Origin: Aureococcus anophagefferens | Lineage: Eukaryota; Sar; Pelagophyceae; Pelagomonadales; Pelagomonadaceae | NCBI RefSeq assembly: GCF_000186865.1 | Contig: NW_008705566.1 | Location: 914,432-978,431 of the forward strand | Direction: 5' to 3' | DNA: 64,000 bases | In this document: piece by piece, positions 12,001 to 20,780 of the stretch | How the letters are laid out: each line of letters starts with the position of its first letter | How positions within the stretch are numbered: the first letter of the stretch is position 1 | Notes under the pieces: model-generated | Databases searched by the model: none | The model's input: the letters and a program-made list of their open reading frames with translations, nothing else | Told to the model about the DNA's origin: nothing | Made by a program: the position numbers and the translations under genes

Positions 12001-15000
12001 CTCGGGCACGCCGTCGGATTTGCTGCCCCTCGAGCTCGGCAAGTGCGGCTACGAGAAGGGCGACGACGCGGCCATGTTGGATGTGGTGTTGGACCCCGAG
12101 GTCACGGATATTACGCACCTCGACGTCGGCTGGTCCGTCGCGAACGTTCTCGATTTAGCGGCCGCGGCGACGGAGCCGCGCGTGCACGCGCTGATCGACA
12201 CCGGCGCGCTCGTCACGGGGCTCCGGAACCTCGAGGTCGCCCGCCAGCTGCTGAAGCGGGGCCTGCCCTGGTGCGACGGCGTCGTCTACCTCGACCACGA
12301 CGACAAGAAGCAGGTCCTGGTGAGAGCGACGGGCCGGTCGATGCCCGAGGAGCAGTGCGGCGTGCCTTTGGAGCGGCGCTTCGCGTTCTACGACATGGTC
12401 CACACGACGGGCATGGACATCCGCCACGTGGCCAACGCCACGGCCCTCGTGACCCTGGGCAAGGACATGGTCTGGCGCGACTACGCGCAGGGCGTCTACC
12501 GCATGCGCGGCGTCGGCAACGGGCAAAAGGTCCGCGTCGTCCTCATCCCCGAGGTCCGGCGCCTGCTCCGCCTCGAGCTCGCGGGCTGCGAGGCCGCGGC
12601 GGAGGATGGAAGCGACCTCGAGCGCGTCGTCGCCTGGCTCGTGGTCAACGCGCTCAAGTCGGAGCAGCTCCAGTGGTCCATGCTCTGCGCGCAAAACCTG
12701 AAAAATGTGTATCGCAAGGCCGCGTTCAAAGCGCTCCTTGACGAGGAGACGCCGACCGACGGCGCGCTGGACGTCTTCGAGGAGGCCATCGACGTGTCCC
12801 TGGAGGCGTCCGTGCCGGACCCGGCGCCCTTCGCGGCGAAGCTGAAGATGCTCGTGGACCGGCACTCCGCGTTCTGCGCTTCCGAGTCGGACCGCGCGAC
12901 GGCCGCGCGCGTGCTCGCGGACGTCGCGGCCCACGCCGTGGAGCGAAAGAGCCGCGGCGGCAAGCGCCTCGACACGGAGCAGGAGCGCGAGCAGGAGCAG
13001 GAGCAGGAGAAGGAGATCCGGGCCGCGCGCGACCAGCGCGTCGAGGTCGAGAAGTTCGTCGAGCGCGAGTATTCCCGCGACGCCGAGGCCGCGAGCCCCT
13101 GGCCCCTGTCGGCGCTGGCGGCCTTCGAGCCCGCGGTGGACGACGACGACGCGCCCTTTTTTCCGCTGGCGGAGCTGGCGCTGCGGCACCACGAGCCGCT
13201 CGCGTTCCCGGGGCAGCTGCTCGCGTCGCGGAACTACTTCAGGCGGTCCTGGGGGGGCCTGCGGCGCCTGCGGAACGTCGTCGTCGTCATGGAGTGGGCG
13301 CCGCGCGGCGGCGGCGGAAATGGCGCGCCGCCGCCGCCGCCCGCGGACGGCGCCGCGCGGCTCACGGAAAGGCAGGCGACGGCCGTGGCCAAGGCGCACG
13401 CGCTCTTCCGCGGCGGCGACGCGGCCATGAGCCGCGACGCGCTGCGCGACGCCGTGGAGACCGTGGAGGACGTCGACGAGCCCTGCGGCGAGGCGAAGCT
13501 CGACGGCGTGCTCGCGGAGTTCGGGACCCCGGGGGGGTTGTTGGACGAGGCCGGCTTCGCGCGGCTTTTGGCGTCCGGCGGCCTGCACCCGCGCACGGAC
13601 GGGCGCTACTACGTGCTCCTGTCGCTGAGCGAGGCGGAGACGCTGCGCCGCGCCCTCCACGCGCGGGGCGACGCGCCCCTGGCGACGCGCGGGGACGGCG
13701 CGACCCCGGACGTCGCGCTCCGCTACTCGCCGCTCGCGGGCGGCGACGCGCCGCGCGTCGACGGCTCCGCCCCGGAGAGGCCCGGCGGCCCCGGCGACGG
13801 CGGCGTGCTGCTCGACGCCTCGCCCGCCTGGTGGGCCCGGGCGTCGGCGCCGCCGGGGCGCTGCTCGTTTTCGCCGACGGGCGCGACGCGGTCCGAGGCG
13901 GCGGTGGCGCACGCGTGCCTCCGCTTCTTCGACGGCGACGTCCACTTTGGCGAGGCGAGCCTCCACGCGCTCGTGCGGGCCCTCGCTGCCGTGCCCCCCC
14001 GGCGGCGGCGGATCTACTTTTCCGCGCTCGCGGCCGCGCGGCGCCGCTTCGACCGCGACCCGGGCCGGACGCCGCTCGGCCGCGCGTTCGAGCTCGAGGA
14101 CGGCTTCGCGCTTTTAGGCCGCCGCGCGACGGCGCGCTTCCTGCGGAGCGCCATCGCGAAGCGGGGGCTCGGGCCCTGGCGCGCGTTCCTCGCCTTCGAC
14201 TCGTCGAACACGGGGCGCCTCGCGCCGCCGGAGGTCTTCGGCGCGCTCCGGTATCTCGGCGCGGGCGCGGACGTCGTCGAGGCCGAGGACGTGCTCGACT
14301 TCGTGGGCCACTACGCCGACGGCGACGCGGCCGTCGACGCCGCGCGCGCCGCCGCGGGCGGCGACGCCGGCGCGGGCGACCGCCTCGAGCTGAGCTACCG
14401 CGCGTACGCTCGGGCCCTGCGGGTGGACGCGGACGCGGACGACGCGGAGGCGGGCGGCGACGACGCGCTGGCTGTCGCGCCCCACGGCGCGGACGAGCTG
14501 CGGGCCGCGGAGCTGAGAAGGCGGCGCCTGGCCATCGAGGCCGCGGCCGCGGAGCGCGCGCGGTCCGCCGCGCGCGCGGAAGCCCTGGACGCGCGCGTCT
14601 TCGACGAGGAGCTTTTAGAAGCCGAGCGGCGCCACGGCGCCGCGGGCGTGAACCCCGCCGTCGCCGACGCCGGCGACGGGGCGACGCGCACGGTCTTCGA
14701 CTTCGGCCGCGGCCGGCTGCCGCTGCGCTGCGCGGCGCTGGGCCCGTCGTCGCCGCGCGGCGCCGCGGCGTCGCCGCGGCGCCGCGGGGGCGAGGGCCTG
14801 GACCTCGTGCGCCTCGACTTTTCGCGCGTCGCCGCGCGGCCCGTGCCGGAGCTGCTCTGCGCCTGCGGCCACGCGCTCAGCGTCTACGAGAGCTCCTGGG
14901 AGCGGTGCGGCCGCTGCCGGCCGCGCGACGACCGGGGCACGACGCGGATCTGCTGGGAGTGCTACGTCAACGTCTGCGAGCGCTGCGTGCGCGGCCACCG

Positions 15001-15742
15001 GCGCGCGGAGCTCGCGAAGCGCGCGGACACGGCCGGCCGGGCGACGTTCGCGCGCTGCGCGACCGGCGCGGGCGTCGCGCTCCACGTGCCGGCGAAGGCG
15101 CTGCGCTTCGCGCACCCGCGGCCCCTCGAGCGCTACACGCTGACCCTCGACGTGCGCCTCGACCGCCTCCCGGCGCCGCGGGCCCACGCGGCGCTCGTGT
15201 GCCTGAACCCGGCGGGGCCCCGGCGCCGCGCGTCGCTCTACGTCGACGCCGACGGCGCGCTCGCGCGGCCGCGCGACGTCGAGGGCGACGGCGCCGCGGC
15301 GCCGCCGCCGGCCGCGCGGCTGCGGCCGGGCAAGTGGCACGCCGTGTCCCTCGTCGTCGACGCCGCCGCGGGGACGCTCGAGGCCTTCGTCGACGGCGCC
15401 GCCGCGGCGTCGATCGCCGGCGGCGACGCCGCGGACCTCGCGCTCGGCCGGTCCCTGCACCTCTTCGCGGGCGGCGCGCGCGCGCACGCGCGCGGCGGCG
15501 GCGTGCGCCGCGTCGTGCTGCTGTCGACGGCGCTCGACGCGGCGGCCGTCGCGGACGTCGCCGCGAAATCGGCCGCCGAGAACCCGGAGTTCCTCGCGTG
15601 CGCAACGCTCGTCCAGAAGGTCGCGCGCGGCTTCCGCGTGCGCCGCGAGGCCGAGAAGGAGGAGGACGACGACGAGGAGGAGGAGGACGACGACGACGAG
15701 GAGGACGAGCGCCGGCGCGCGCGGAGGAAGAAGAAGTCTTAA
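3..15742 (+). CDS. Giant multidomain protein with DUF3638/DUF3645-type P-loop region (5' partial)
   Basis: The reading frame is open to the left window edge, so the start lies outside. Exon 1 runs to 6845 and exon 2 from 7046 to the stop at 15742. The join is phase 0 and gives about 5,179 visible residues. In order: Tudor-like segment (about 3004-3190); thioredoxin-like fold with a degenerate WSSAC site (about 4726-5010); SPRY-like domain (about 5665-6040); acidic linkers; second thioredoxin-like fold with a true CAAC (7871-7882); Walker A GAGKTT (about 9230); Walker B-like LLDEVDLLLHP (about 9605); Cys-rich zinc site (about 10498-10623); GFSGTP (about 11997); YRMRGVGNGQ (about 12500); a QEQEQEQEKE helix (about 12980); EF-hand-like loop (about 14200); Cys-rich finger (14855-14995); LamG-like fold; IQ motif; acidic tail. 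The P-loop, SGTP, RMR-GQ and QEQ features match the large fungal and protist DUF3638/DUF3645 proteins, whose function is unsettled. I do not assign an activity. Confidence 0.85.
6846..7045 (+). mobile_element. Introner-type intron, 200 nt, in the giant gene
   Basis: An 8-bp direct repeat GTCTGGTC sits at 6846-6853 and 7046-7053. Between them the element begins CAGGGCAGCACAAG (6854-6867) and ends CTTGTGCTGCCCAG (7032-7045), an inverted repeat with one mismatch. Splicing with the GT of the first repeat copy as donor and the AG that ends the element as acceptor restores the uninterrupted host codons (E-K-V-W-S-G-D). An internal stretch around 6920-6940, reading TTTCGGCTGATTTTTGGACG, is shared with the introns at 30068-30278 and 63040-63250, so it is a diverged relative. 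The intron is AT-richer than the exons and contains the in-frame stop at 7023-7025. Confidence 0.92.
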
Positions 15743-16119
15743 GATGTTAGTTATGCTGCTTTGGTAGGAGCCACGACGACCGCCGACGCGCGGTCGTCGG
15801 CTCCGCGAAGACGACGGCCGCGCGCGCGGGCTCCGCGCGGCCCAAGACCGCCTAGCCGCCCGAGGTGTGAGGGGTAGGGCGGCCTGGTGATAGGGGCGTG
15901 CGCTCTAGTTCCTCGGGGGTGTTTGGGGATCCACATGGGGATGCGTCCGGCTCGTCTGATCGCGGAATGCCACTGGCATCGACTTTCGCGGCACGCCCGG
16001 AGATAGCAAGGCGAGCATAGTCAAACCACACGCTCAAGCGCACAAGTCGCGCTACGCGACCCGAGCCCACTCACCTCGCCCAAGAACCAACGCCACATCC
16101 AAGGTACTCCGCGGGTACC
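15743..16119. other. Intergenic region with a strong hairpin
   Basis: This 377-bp gap follows the giant gene. A perfect 9-bp stem (CGACGACCG at 15774-15782 with CGGTCGTCG at 15791-15799) is extended by GAGC/GCTC across a small bulge (15768-15803). It lies 26-61 nt past the stop, so it would fall in the 3' untranslated region or at the transcript end. The remainder holds the promoter of the next gene. I see no other gene or recognisable element. Confidence 0.5.
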
Positions 16120-17952
16120 ATGGGCTGTGGCGCGTCGAAGCCTGAGGTATCGCCGCAGGAGGCCGGCGCGCAAGCGCCGGTGCCCGCTGTCGCTGTGCCA
16201 GTCATCGATGACTCCACGAGCGCGTCGAAGGTCGCGGGAACGACGTCGGCGGAGCCGGTCGCGTCCGCCGTCCCTTCTGCACCGCCCATGAGCCCGAGTT
16301 TCGCGGCCGCGTCGGCGGCGCCGCTCGCCGTCGTCCACGCGCCGCCGCCCGGTTCGCCGTTGCAGATCCGCCCGCCGGCGCCGCTGGGCTCGTCGGCAGC
16401 GCAGCTCGAGGGCAGCTCGCGGTACGAGGAGCTGCGGCGGCGTCGGGCGGGCATCATCAACCAGGTCCAAAGACTTGCCGGGGGATTCTTATTATTCGGA
16501 CAGGCGATGCCAGTCATCGGTCATGTGTGCGAGGGCTTGCGGGAAATCTTGATCTCTGTCGAGGAGCATCAGGAACAAGCGGAATATGTGTTCGAGGCAG
16601 TGGAAAAGATGGCTACTTTTCTCACCTCATTGAAGCTCATGGCCGAGAATGTCGAAAAGTACGAGCGTGGAAATCGAAAAGTCGTTCAGAAAGCCATGGA
16701 AAATTTGAATGACCTTGTGCTGGATTACCAGGCGGCCTTTGTTGCCTTCGAAGAGAATGGACAGCTAAAGCGCGCGTGGACACAGCGCGGCCATGTGGAA
16801 GCGCTGACGAAGCTTGACAAGGAGATCACCGAATGCCTCGAGCACCTTGACCGCGACTACGGCCTCGTGAGAGACGCTGATCAAATCAAGCATAACCGTA
16901 AAGTGGAGCAACAGAATGATATTATTATCGCGCAACAAGCCGAGCTCTTAAGGCGGCTGTCCGATGCGAATATGGATGAGAACCAGAAAGTGGGAGTGGG
17001 CGCTTCAGTGCGCATGATTTCGCAACAGTCGGCCGAGGTCCAGCCGGTGCTGACGAAGGCCGCCGGGCACCTCATCGACGGCGACGCCAACGCCGCCACT
17101 GCCGTGCTCGAGGAAGCGCCCGAGGAGATGAAGGAGGAGGCGGCCGTGCTCTTCGCTGGGGGGCTCGCGCACCAACAACTCCGTGACGTGCCCGCGGCGA
17201 TCAAGTCGTACCAGTTGGCCGTCAAGAAGGATCCGCAGATGAAAGATGCATTGTTCATGCTCTATCTCGCCTTTTGCCAAGAGAATGGTGGGAGGCACAA
17301 CGAAAAGGCGCTCAAAACTTTGGACAAATGTATTGAAATCAAGCCGTCATCGCTCGACGCGTCGGATCGCCCACTGTTTCTAAAGCTTCAATCGCTCGCC
17401 TACGCCATGCGCGGTTTAGCACTGCGAGAAATGAAAAGAGGCAGCCCAGCATACGAAGAGGCAGAAGGCATGTTTCGAAAGGCCATCGCGCTCGATCCAA
17501 ATTACCCTCTGGCCCATTATCACCTTGCTGTGCTTCTACAAGAAGTTCGCAAAGACGTCGACAGCGCCGAAGAAGGGTATCGCGCGGCCATTGACTGCAA
17601 CCCGTCGGACCAGAGTGCGCGCAAACGTATGCAACCAAAGGCTCATCTCTGTCTCGCATACCTTCTTATGGTAAAGGGTGATATGGAAGGTGCAGAGGAA
17701 CATTTCAGCCGACACATTGAACTCGAACCGACACCGCTCCACGCGACTTATTTCGCCCTCGGCCGTATCCTGCAGAAACGTAAGGACTTTGACGGCGCCG
17801 AGGCAGCGTTCCTTCAGGCATCCAGGCTCGATCCAGAAAACGCGGAATATCGGCAGTTGTGCGCAGAGATGCGGCGCAAAATAACGCAAGCCGAGCGAAA
17901 GTCGAAGAAAAACGCGAAGAAGAACTCTAAGAAATCGCCGAAGAAAAAGTAG
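16120..17952 (+). CDS. N-acylated helical-bundle plus TPR protein
   Basis: The product has 610 residues and starts MGCGASK, a classic N-myristoylation/palmitoylation start, so it is probably membrane-anchored on the cytosolic side. Residues about 20-100 are Pro/Ala-rich and include a module shared with the next two genes (16180-16345). Residues about 105-270 are a long amphipathic helical region with the look of a four-helix HeLo/MLKL-N-terminal-type bundle; that match is by impression only. Residues about 305-590 are TPR-like helical hairpins, for example LAHYHLAVLLQEVRKD. The tail is Lys-rich. From about 16470 the DNA is visibly less GC-rich than its neighbours and uses A/T-ending codons, unlike the GC-rich 5' end, which suggests a chimeric or transferred body. 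The ATG lies in a good context (ggtaccATGg). Function unknown; a scaffold or membrane-acting signalling role is a guess. Confidence 0.8.
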   Translation: MGCGASKPEVSPQEAGAQAPVPAVAVPVIDDSTSASKVAGTTSAEPVASAVPSAPPMSPSFAAASAAPLAVVHAPPPGSPLQIRPPAPLGSSAAQLEGSSRYEELRRRRAGIINQVQRLAGGFLLFGQAMPVIGHVCEGLREILISVEEHQEQAEYVFEAVEKMATFLTSLKLMAENVEKYERGNRKVVQKAMENLNDLVLDYQAAFVAFEENGQLKRAWTQRGHVEALTKLDKEITECLEHLDRDYGLVRDADQIKHNRKVEQQNDIIIAQQAELLRRLSDANMDENQKVGVGASVRMISQQSAEVQPVLTKAAGHLIDGDANAATAVLEEAPEEMKEEAAVLFAGGLAHQQLRDVPAAIKSYQLAVKKDPQMKDALFMLYLAFCQENGGRHNEKALKTLDKCIEIKPSSLDASDRPLFLKLQSLAYAMRGLALREMKRGSPAYEEAEGMFRKAIALDPNYPLAHYHLAVLLQEVRKDVDSAEEGYRAAIDCNPSDQSARKRMQPKAHLCLAYLLMVKGDMEGAEEHFSRHIELEPTPLHATYFALGRILQKRKDFDGAEAAFLQASRLDPENAEYRQLCAEMRRKITQAERKSKKNAKKNSKKSPKKK

Positions 17953-18339
17953 ACCCAAATTGAAGCCCTGCCGCAGCGCTATAACGACGCTTGAAATCGT
18001 CACTTCGTCGACCACGACGCATGACGCGCTGAACACGCACGAACCCGACGACTCGCAGCTCCGCGGCCGCTCAAAACATCCGCGCGCGCGCGCCCGCCAC
18101 GGCAGCGCGCGGCACGATCACTGCGCGGCCCCTCTAAGTAAGACGAGTCCTAGGGAATCGCGCCGCGTACGCGGCCCCTGGCGCACGGCCGAAGAGCTGT
18201 CGGAGGCCGCCTCCGAGCGGCTCGCGGACGGCTCTTGCACGACGTCTCGGGACGGGTCAAGTCGGCGAGCCCTTGGATCAGTGCGCCGGGAAAACCGAGC
18301 GCATGCGATCGAGAGGCGCACCAAAAAACAAAACACACG
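17953..18339. other. Intergenic region with copy A of a dispersed upstream repeat
   Basis: This 387-bp gap holds a segment (about 18116-18238, beginning gatcactgcgcggcccctct) that recurs before the next two genes, at 20376-20460 and 22763-22860. The shared core includes AAGTAAGACGAGTCCTAG and CGGCCGAAGAGCTGTCGG. The gap ends with ccaaaaaacaaaacacacg directly against the ATG at 18340. That CCAAA/ACACAC leader motif is found upstream of several neighbouring genes. No separate gene is supported. Confidence 0.55.
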
Positions 18340-20316
18340 ATGCGCGCGTGGCAGTCGATCGTCATCCTCTTCCTCCTCGGGAGCCTCGCCCCGAAGGCGT
18401 CCGGGCAACAGCTCGCCAAGCTCCTCGCGAGCGACGCCGCGGCGGAGGACTACTTCGGCTACTCCGTCGCCATCAGCGGCGACCTCGTCGTCGTCGGGGC
18501 GTACAGGGACGACGACGCCGGCTCCAAGACGGGATCGGCTTACGTGTTCCGCACGACCAACGACGGCGGCTCCTGGACGCAGACCGCCAAGCTCGTCGCG
18601 AGCGACGCCGCGAAGGACAACTACTTCGGCAAATCCGTCGCCATCAGCGGCGACCTCGTCGTCGTCGGAGCGGACGGGAACAACGAAGACGTGGGCTCGG
18701 CCTACGTGTTCCGCACGAGGAACGGCGGCGCCTCCTGGTCCCAGACCGCCAAGCTCCTCGCGAGCGACGCCGCGAAGGACGACGTCTTCGGCGAGTCCGT
18801 CGCCATCAGCGGCGACCTCGTCGTCGTCGGGGCGTACGGGAACAACGACGCCGGCTCCTCCTCGGGCTCGGCCTACGTGTTCCGCACGAGGAACAGCGGC
18901 GCCTCTTGGACTCAGACCGCCAAGCTCCTCGCGAGCGACGCCGCGGCGGAGGACTACTTCGGCTACTCCGTCGCCATCAGCGGCGACCTCGTCGTCGTCG
19001 GGGCGTACAGGGACGACGACGCCGGCTCCAAGACGGGATCGGCTTACGTGTTCCGCACGACCAACGACGGCGGCTCCTGGACGCAGACCGCCAAGCTCGT
19101 CGCGAGCGACGCCGCGAAGGACAACTACTTCGGCAAATCCGTCGCCATCAGCGGCGACCTCGTCGTCGTCGGAGCGGACGGGAACAACGAAGACGTGGGC
19201 TCGGCCTACGTGTTCCGCACGAGGAACGGCGGCGCCTCCTGGTCCCAGACCGCCAAGCTCCTCGCGAGCGACGCCGCGAAGGACGACGTCTTCGGCGAGT
19301 CCGTCGCCATCAGCGGCGACCTCGTCGTCGTCGGGGCGTACGGGAACGACGACGCCGGCTCCTCCTCGGGCTCGGCCTACGTGTTCCGCACGAGGAACAG
19401 CGGCGCCTCTTGGACGCAGACCGCCAAGCTCGTCGCGAGCGACGCCGCGGCGAAGGACAACTTCGGCTACTCCGTCGCCATCAGCGGCGACCTCGTCGTC
19501 GTCGGGGCGTACGAGGACGACGACGCCGGCTCCTCCTCGGGCTCGGCCTACGTGCTCCCCGCGGACGGCAGCGCGGTGACGCCGCGGCCTACGCTCCGAC
19601 CCACTCGTCGCCCCACGCCGCGGCCTACTCGTCGGCCTACACCCCGACCCACTCGTCGCCCGACGCCGCGGCCTACTCGTCGGCCTACTCCGCGGCCTAC
19701 TCCTCGACCGACGCGGCGGCCAAACCCGCAACCTGCTCCGGTTCCGGATCCTCGACCCACTCGTCGGCCTACGCCGCGACCCACTCCGCGGCCGAACCCG
19801 CAACCCGCTCCGGTTCCGGATCCTCGACTTTCTCCGCGGCCTACGCGCCGACCTACTCCATGGCCTACGCCAAGCCCCGGAGGCGGCGGCACCAGCGGCG
19901 GCGGCACGGACACGCTCGTCGTCGTGGCCGCGGCCGTCGCGGGCGCCCTCGTGGCGGTCCTGGCCTGCCTCTGCATCAAGCGGCGGCACGGCGCGCCTCC
20001 GGAGCGCAACGTTCCCTTCGCGCCGGCGTGGATGGCGCCCGGCGACGGACTCGAGACACACTCCGTCGAGGAGCTCAAGGCCATGGCGAACACGCGCGGC
20101 GTGAGCCTCGCCGGCCGGTTCGAGAAGACGGACATCATCGCGGCCCTCCGCGCGGCGGCGCCGGTGGACGCTGTCGCCGTGCCAGTCGACGATGCCTCCA
20201 CCGGCGCGTGGAACGTCGCGGGCGCGGCGTCCGCTTCGACGGTGCCCGCCGCGGCCGTCCCTTCCGCACCGCGGCCACCGCCCATGAACCCGGGTTTCGC
20301 GGCCGCGCCGATGTGA
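18340..20316 (+). CDS. Secreted/type I membrane protein with seven FG-GAP-like repeats and Pro-Thr stalk
   Basis: Start chosen at the ATG that opens a good signal peptide (residues 1 to about 22, core SIVILFLLGSLAP) rather than the earlier in-frame codon at 18235. The product has 658 residues. Residues 28 to about 410 are seven repeats of about 56 residues with the FG-GAP signature (FGYSVAISGDLVVVGAY, then GSAYVFRT), which would form an integrin-alpha-like beta-propeller outside the cell. Residues about 414-515 are an R-P-T-P-R-P stalk. A membrane helix follows at about 525-546, with a basic stop-transfer. The cytosolic tail has a SAP-like helix pair (about 574-608, VEELKAMANTRG) and the module shared with its neighbours. 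Role inferred as cell-surface adhesion or recognition. The three-repeat block is almost perfectly duplicated, so assembly depth should be considered. Confidence 0.82.
   Translation: MRAWQSIVILFLLGSLAPKASGQQLAKLLASDAAAEDYFGYSVAISGDLVVVGAYRDDDAGSKTGSAYVFRTTNDGGSWTQTAKLVASDAAKDNYFGKSVAISGDLVVVGADGNNEDVGSAYVFRTRNGGASWSQTAKLLASDAAKDDVFGESVAISGDLVVVGAYGNNDAGSSSGSAYVFRTRNSGASWTQTAKLLASDAAAEDYFGYSVAISGDLVVVGAYRDDDAGSKTGSAYVFRTTNDGGSWTQTAKLVASDAAKDNYFGKSVAISGDLVVVGADGNNEDVGSAYVFRTRNGGASWSQTAKLLASDAAKDDVFGESVAISGDLVVVGAYGNDDAGSSSGSAYVFRTRNSGASWTQTAKLVASDAAAKDNFGYSVAISGDLVVVGAYEDDDAGSSSGSAYVLPADGSAVTPRPTLRPTRRPTPRPTRRPTPRPTRRPTPRPTRRPTPRPTPRPTRRPNPQPAPVPDPRPTRRPTPRPTPRPNPQPAPVPDPRLSPRPTRRPTPWPTPSPGGGGTSGGGTDTLVVVAAAVAGALVAVLACLCIKRRHGAPPERNVPFAPAWMAPGDGLETHSVEELKAMANTRGVSLAGRFEKTDIIAALRAAAPVDAVAVPVDDASTGAWNVAGAASASTVPAAAVPSAPRPPPMNPGFAAAPM
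18421..19428 (+). repeat. Tandem 504-bp duplication inside the FG-GAP gene
   Basis: Unit 1 is 18421-18924 and unit 2 is 18925-19428. Each encodes three FG-GAP repeats (168 residues, in frame). By eye the two units differ at only two bases (a/g near 18844/19348 and t/g near 18912/19416), so the duplication or a conversion event is very recent. A seventh, more diverged repeat starts at 19429. Confidence 0.93.
19579..19870 (+). repeat. Pro-Thr/Arg-Pro coding minisatellite (stalk)
   Basis: Degenerate short units of the type CGGCCTACTCGTCGGCC encode alternating [11 protein letters not shown] closely related block occurs in the RING-membrane gene at about 21742-21940. The two converge to near identity towards the membrane segment (from about 19850 and 21920). 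Expected product: an extended, probably O-glycosylated spacer. Confidence 0.8.
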
Positions 20317-20780
20317 GCACTCTACACTACGAAGTACGAAGTAGTAGTAACCGCACTTGACGTATGCAAACAGCACTAGGGAATCGCGCCGCGTACGCGG
20401 TCCCCGGCGCCGGCCCGACGGCCGAAGAGCTGTCGGAGACCGCCTCCGAGCAGGCTCCGAGCGGCCCTCGGACGCCTCTCGGCGTCCGGAGGTGCCGAGC
20501 ATTCACGGATCGTGCGCCAGGAAACGCATTATGGGTCGCCGCGTTCTTTGCACCCACTCCAAAACCAAACACACAATCAACTCAAATTCATTCTCACTCG
20601 CACGCACGCGGCCGCGTCTCGAACGTTCTCGCTCGCTCCCCCGCGCCTCCCCTCCGCGCCCTCTTGGCCCTCATCAAGTCCTCATCTCGCACCCTCCTCC
20701 CGCCGGTCTCGTCTTCGGTCGGCGCGACGTCGCCCGGGCTCCTCGCGGTTTACTCGTCATCACACAGGTTTAACGCGACG
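20317..20780. other. Intergenic region/leader with copy B of the dispersed repeat
   Basis: This 464-bp gap contains a 29-bp motif, ccgcacttgacgtatgcaaa cagca at 20352-20376, that recurs at about 25743-25767. It also holds copy B of the upstream repeat (20376-20460) and a CCAAAACCAAACACACAATC leader motif (20559-20578). The rest is pyrimidine-rich, likely 5' untranslated sequence. A frame open from 20364 continues into the next gene, but its predicted N terminus lacks a signal peptide, so the later ATG at 20781 is preferred. Confidence 0.5.

Noticed and set aside
19579..19870. CRISPR-like short direct repeats
   Set aside because: Units are degenerate, contiguous, without unique spacers, and encode an in-frame Pro-Thr stalk.
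18118..20502. Minus-strand open frame of 794 residues with internal repeats
   Set aside because: Its repeats mirror the FG-GAP duplications; no signal peptide or family match, while the plus strand encodes a coherent receptor.
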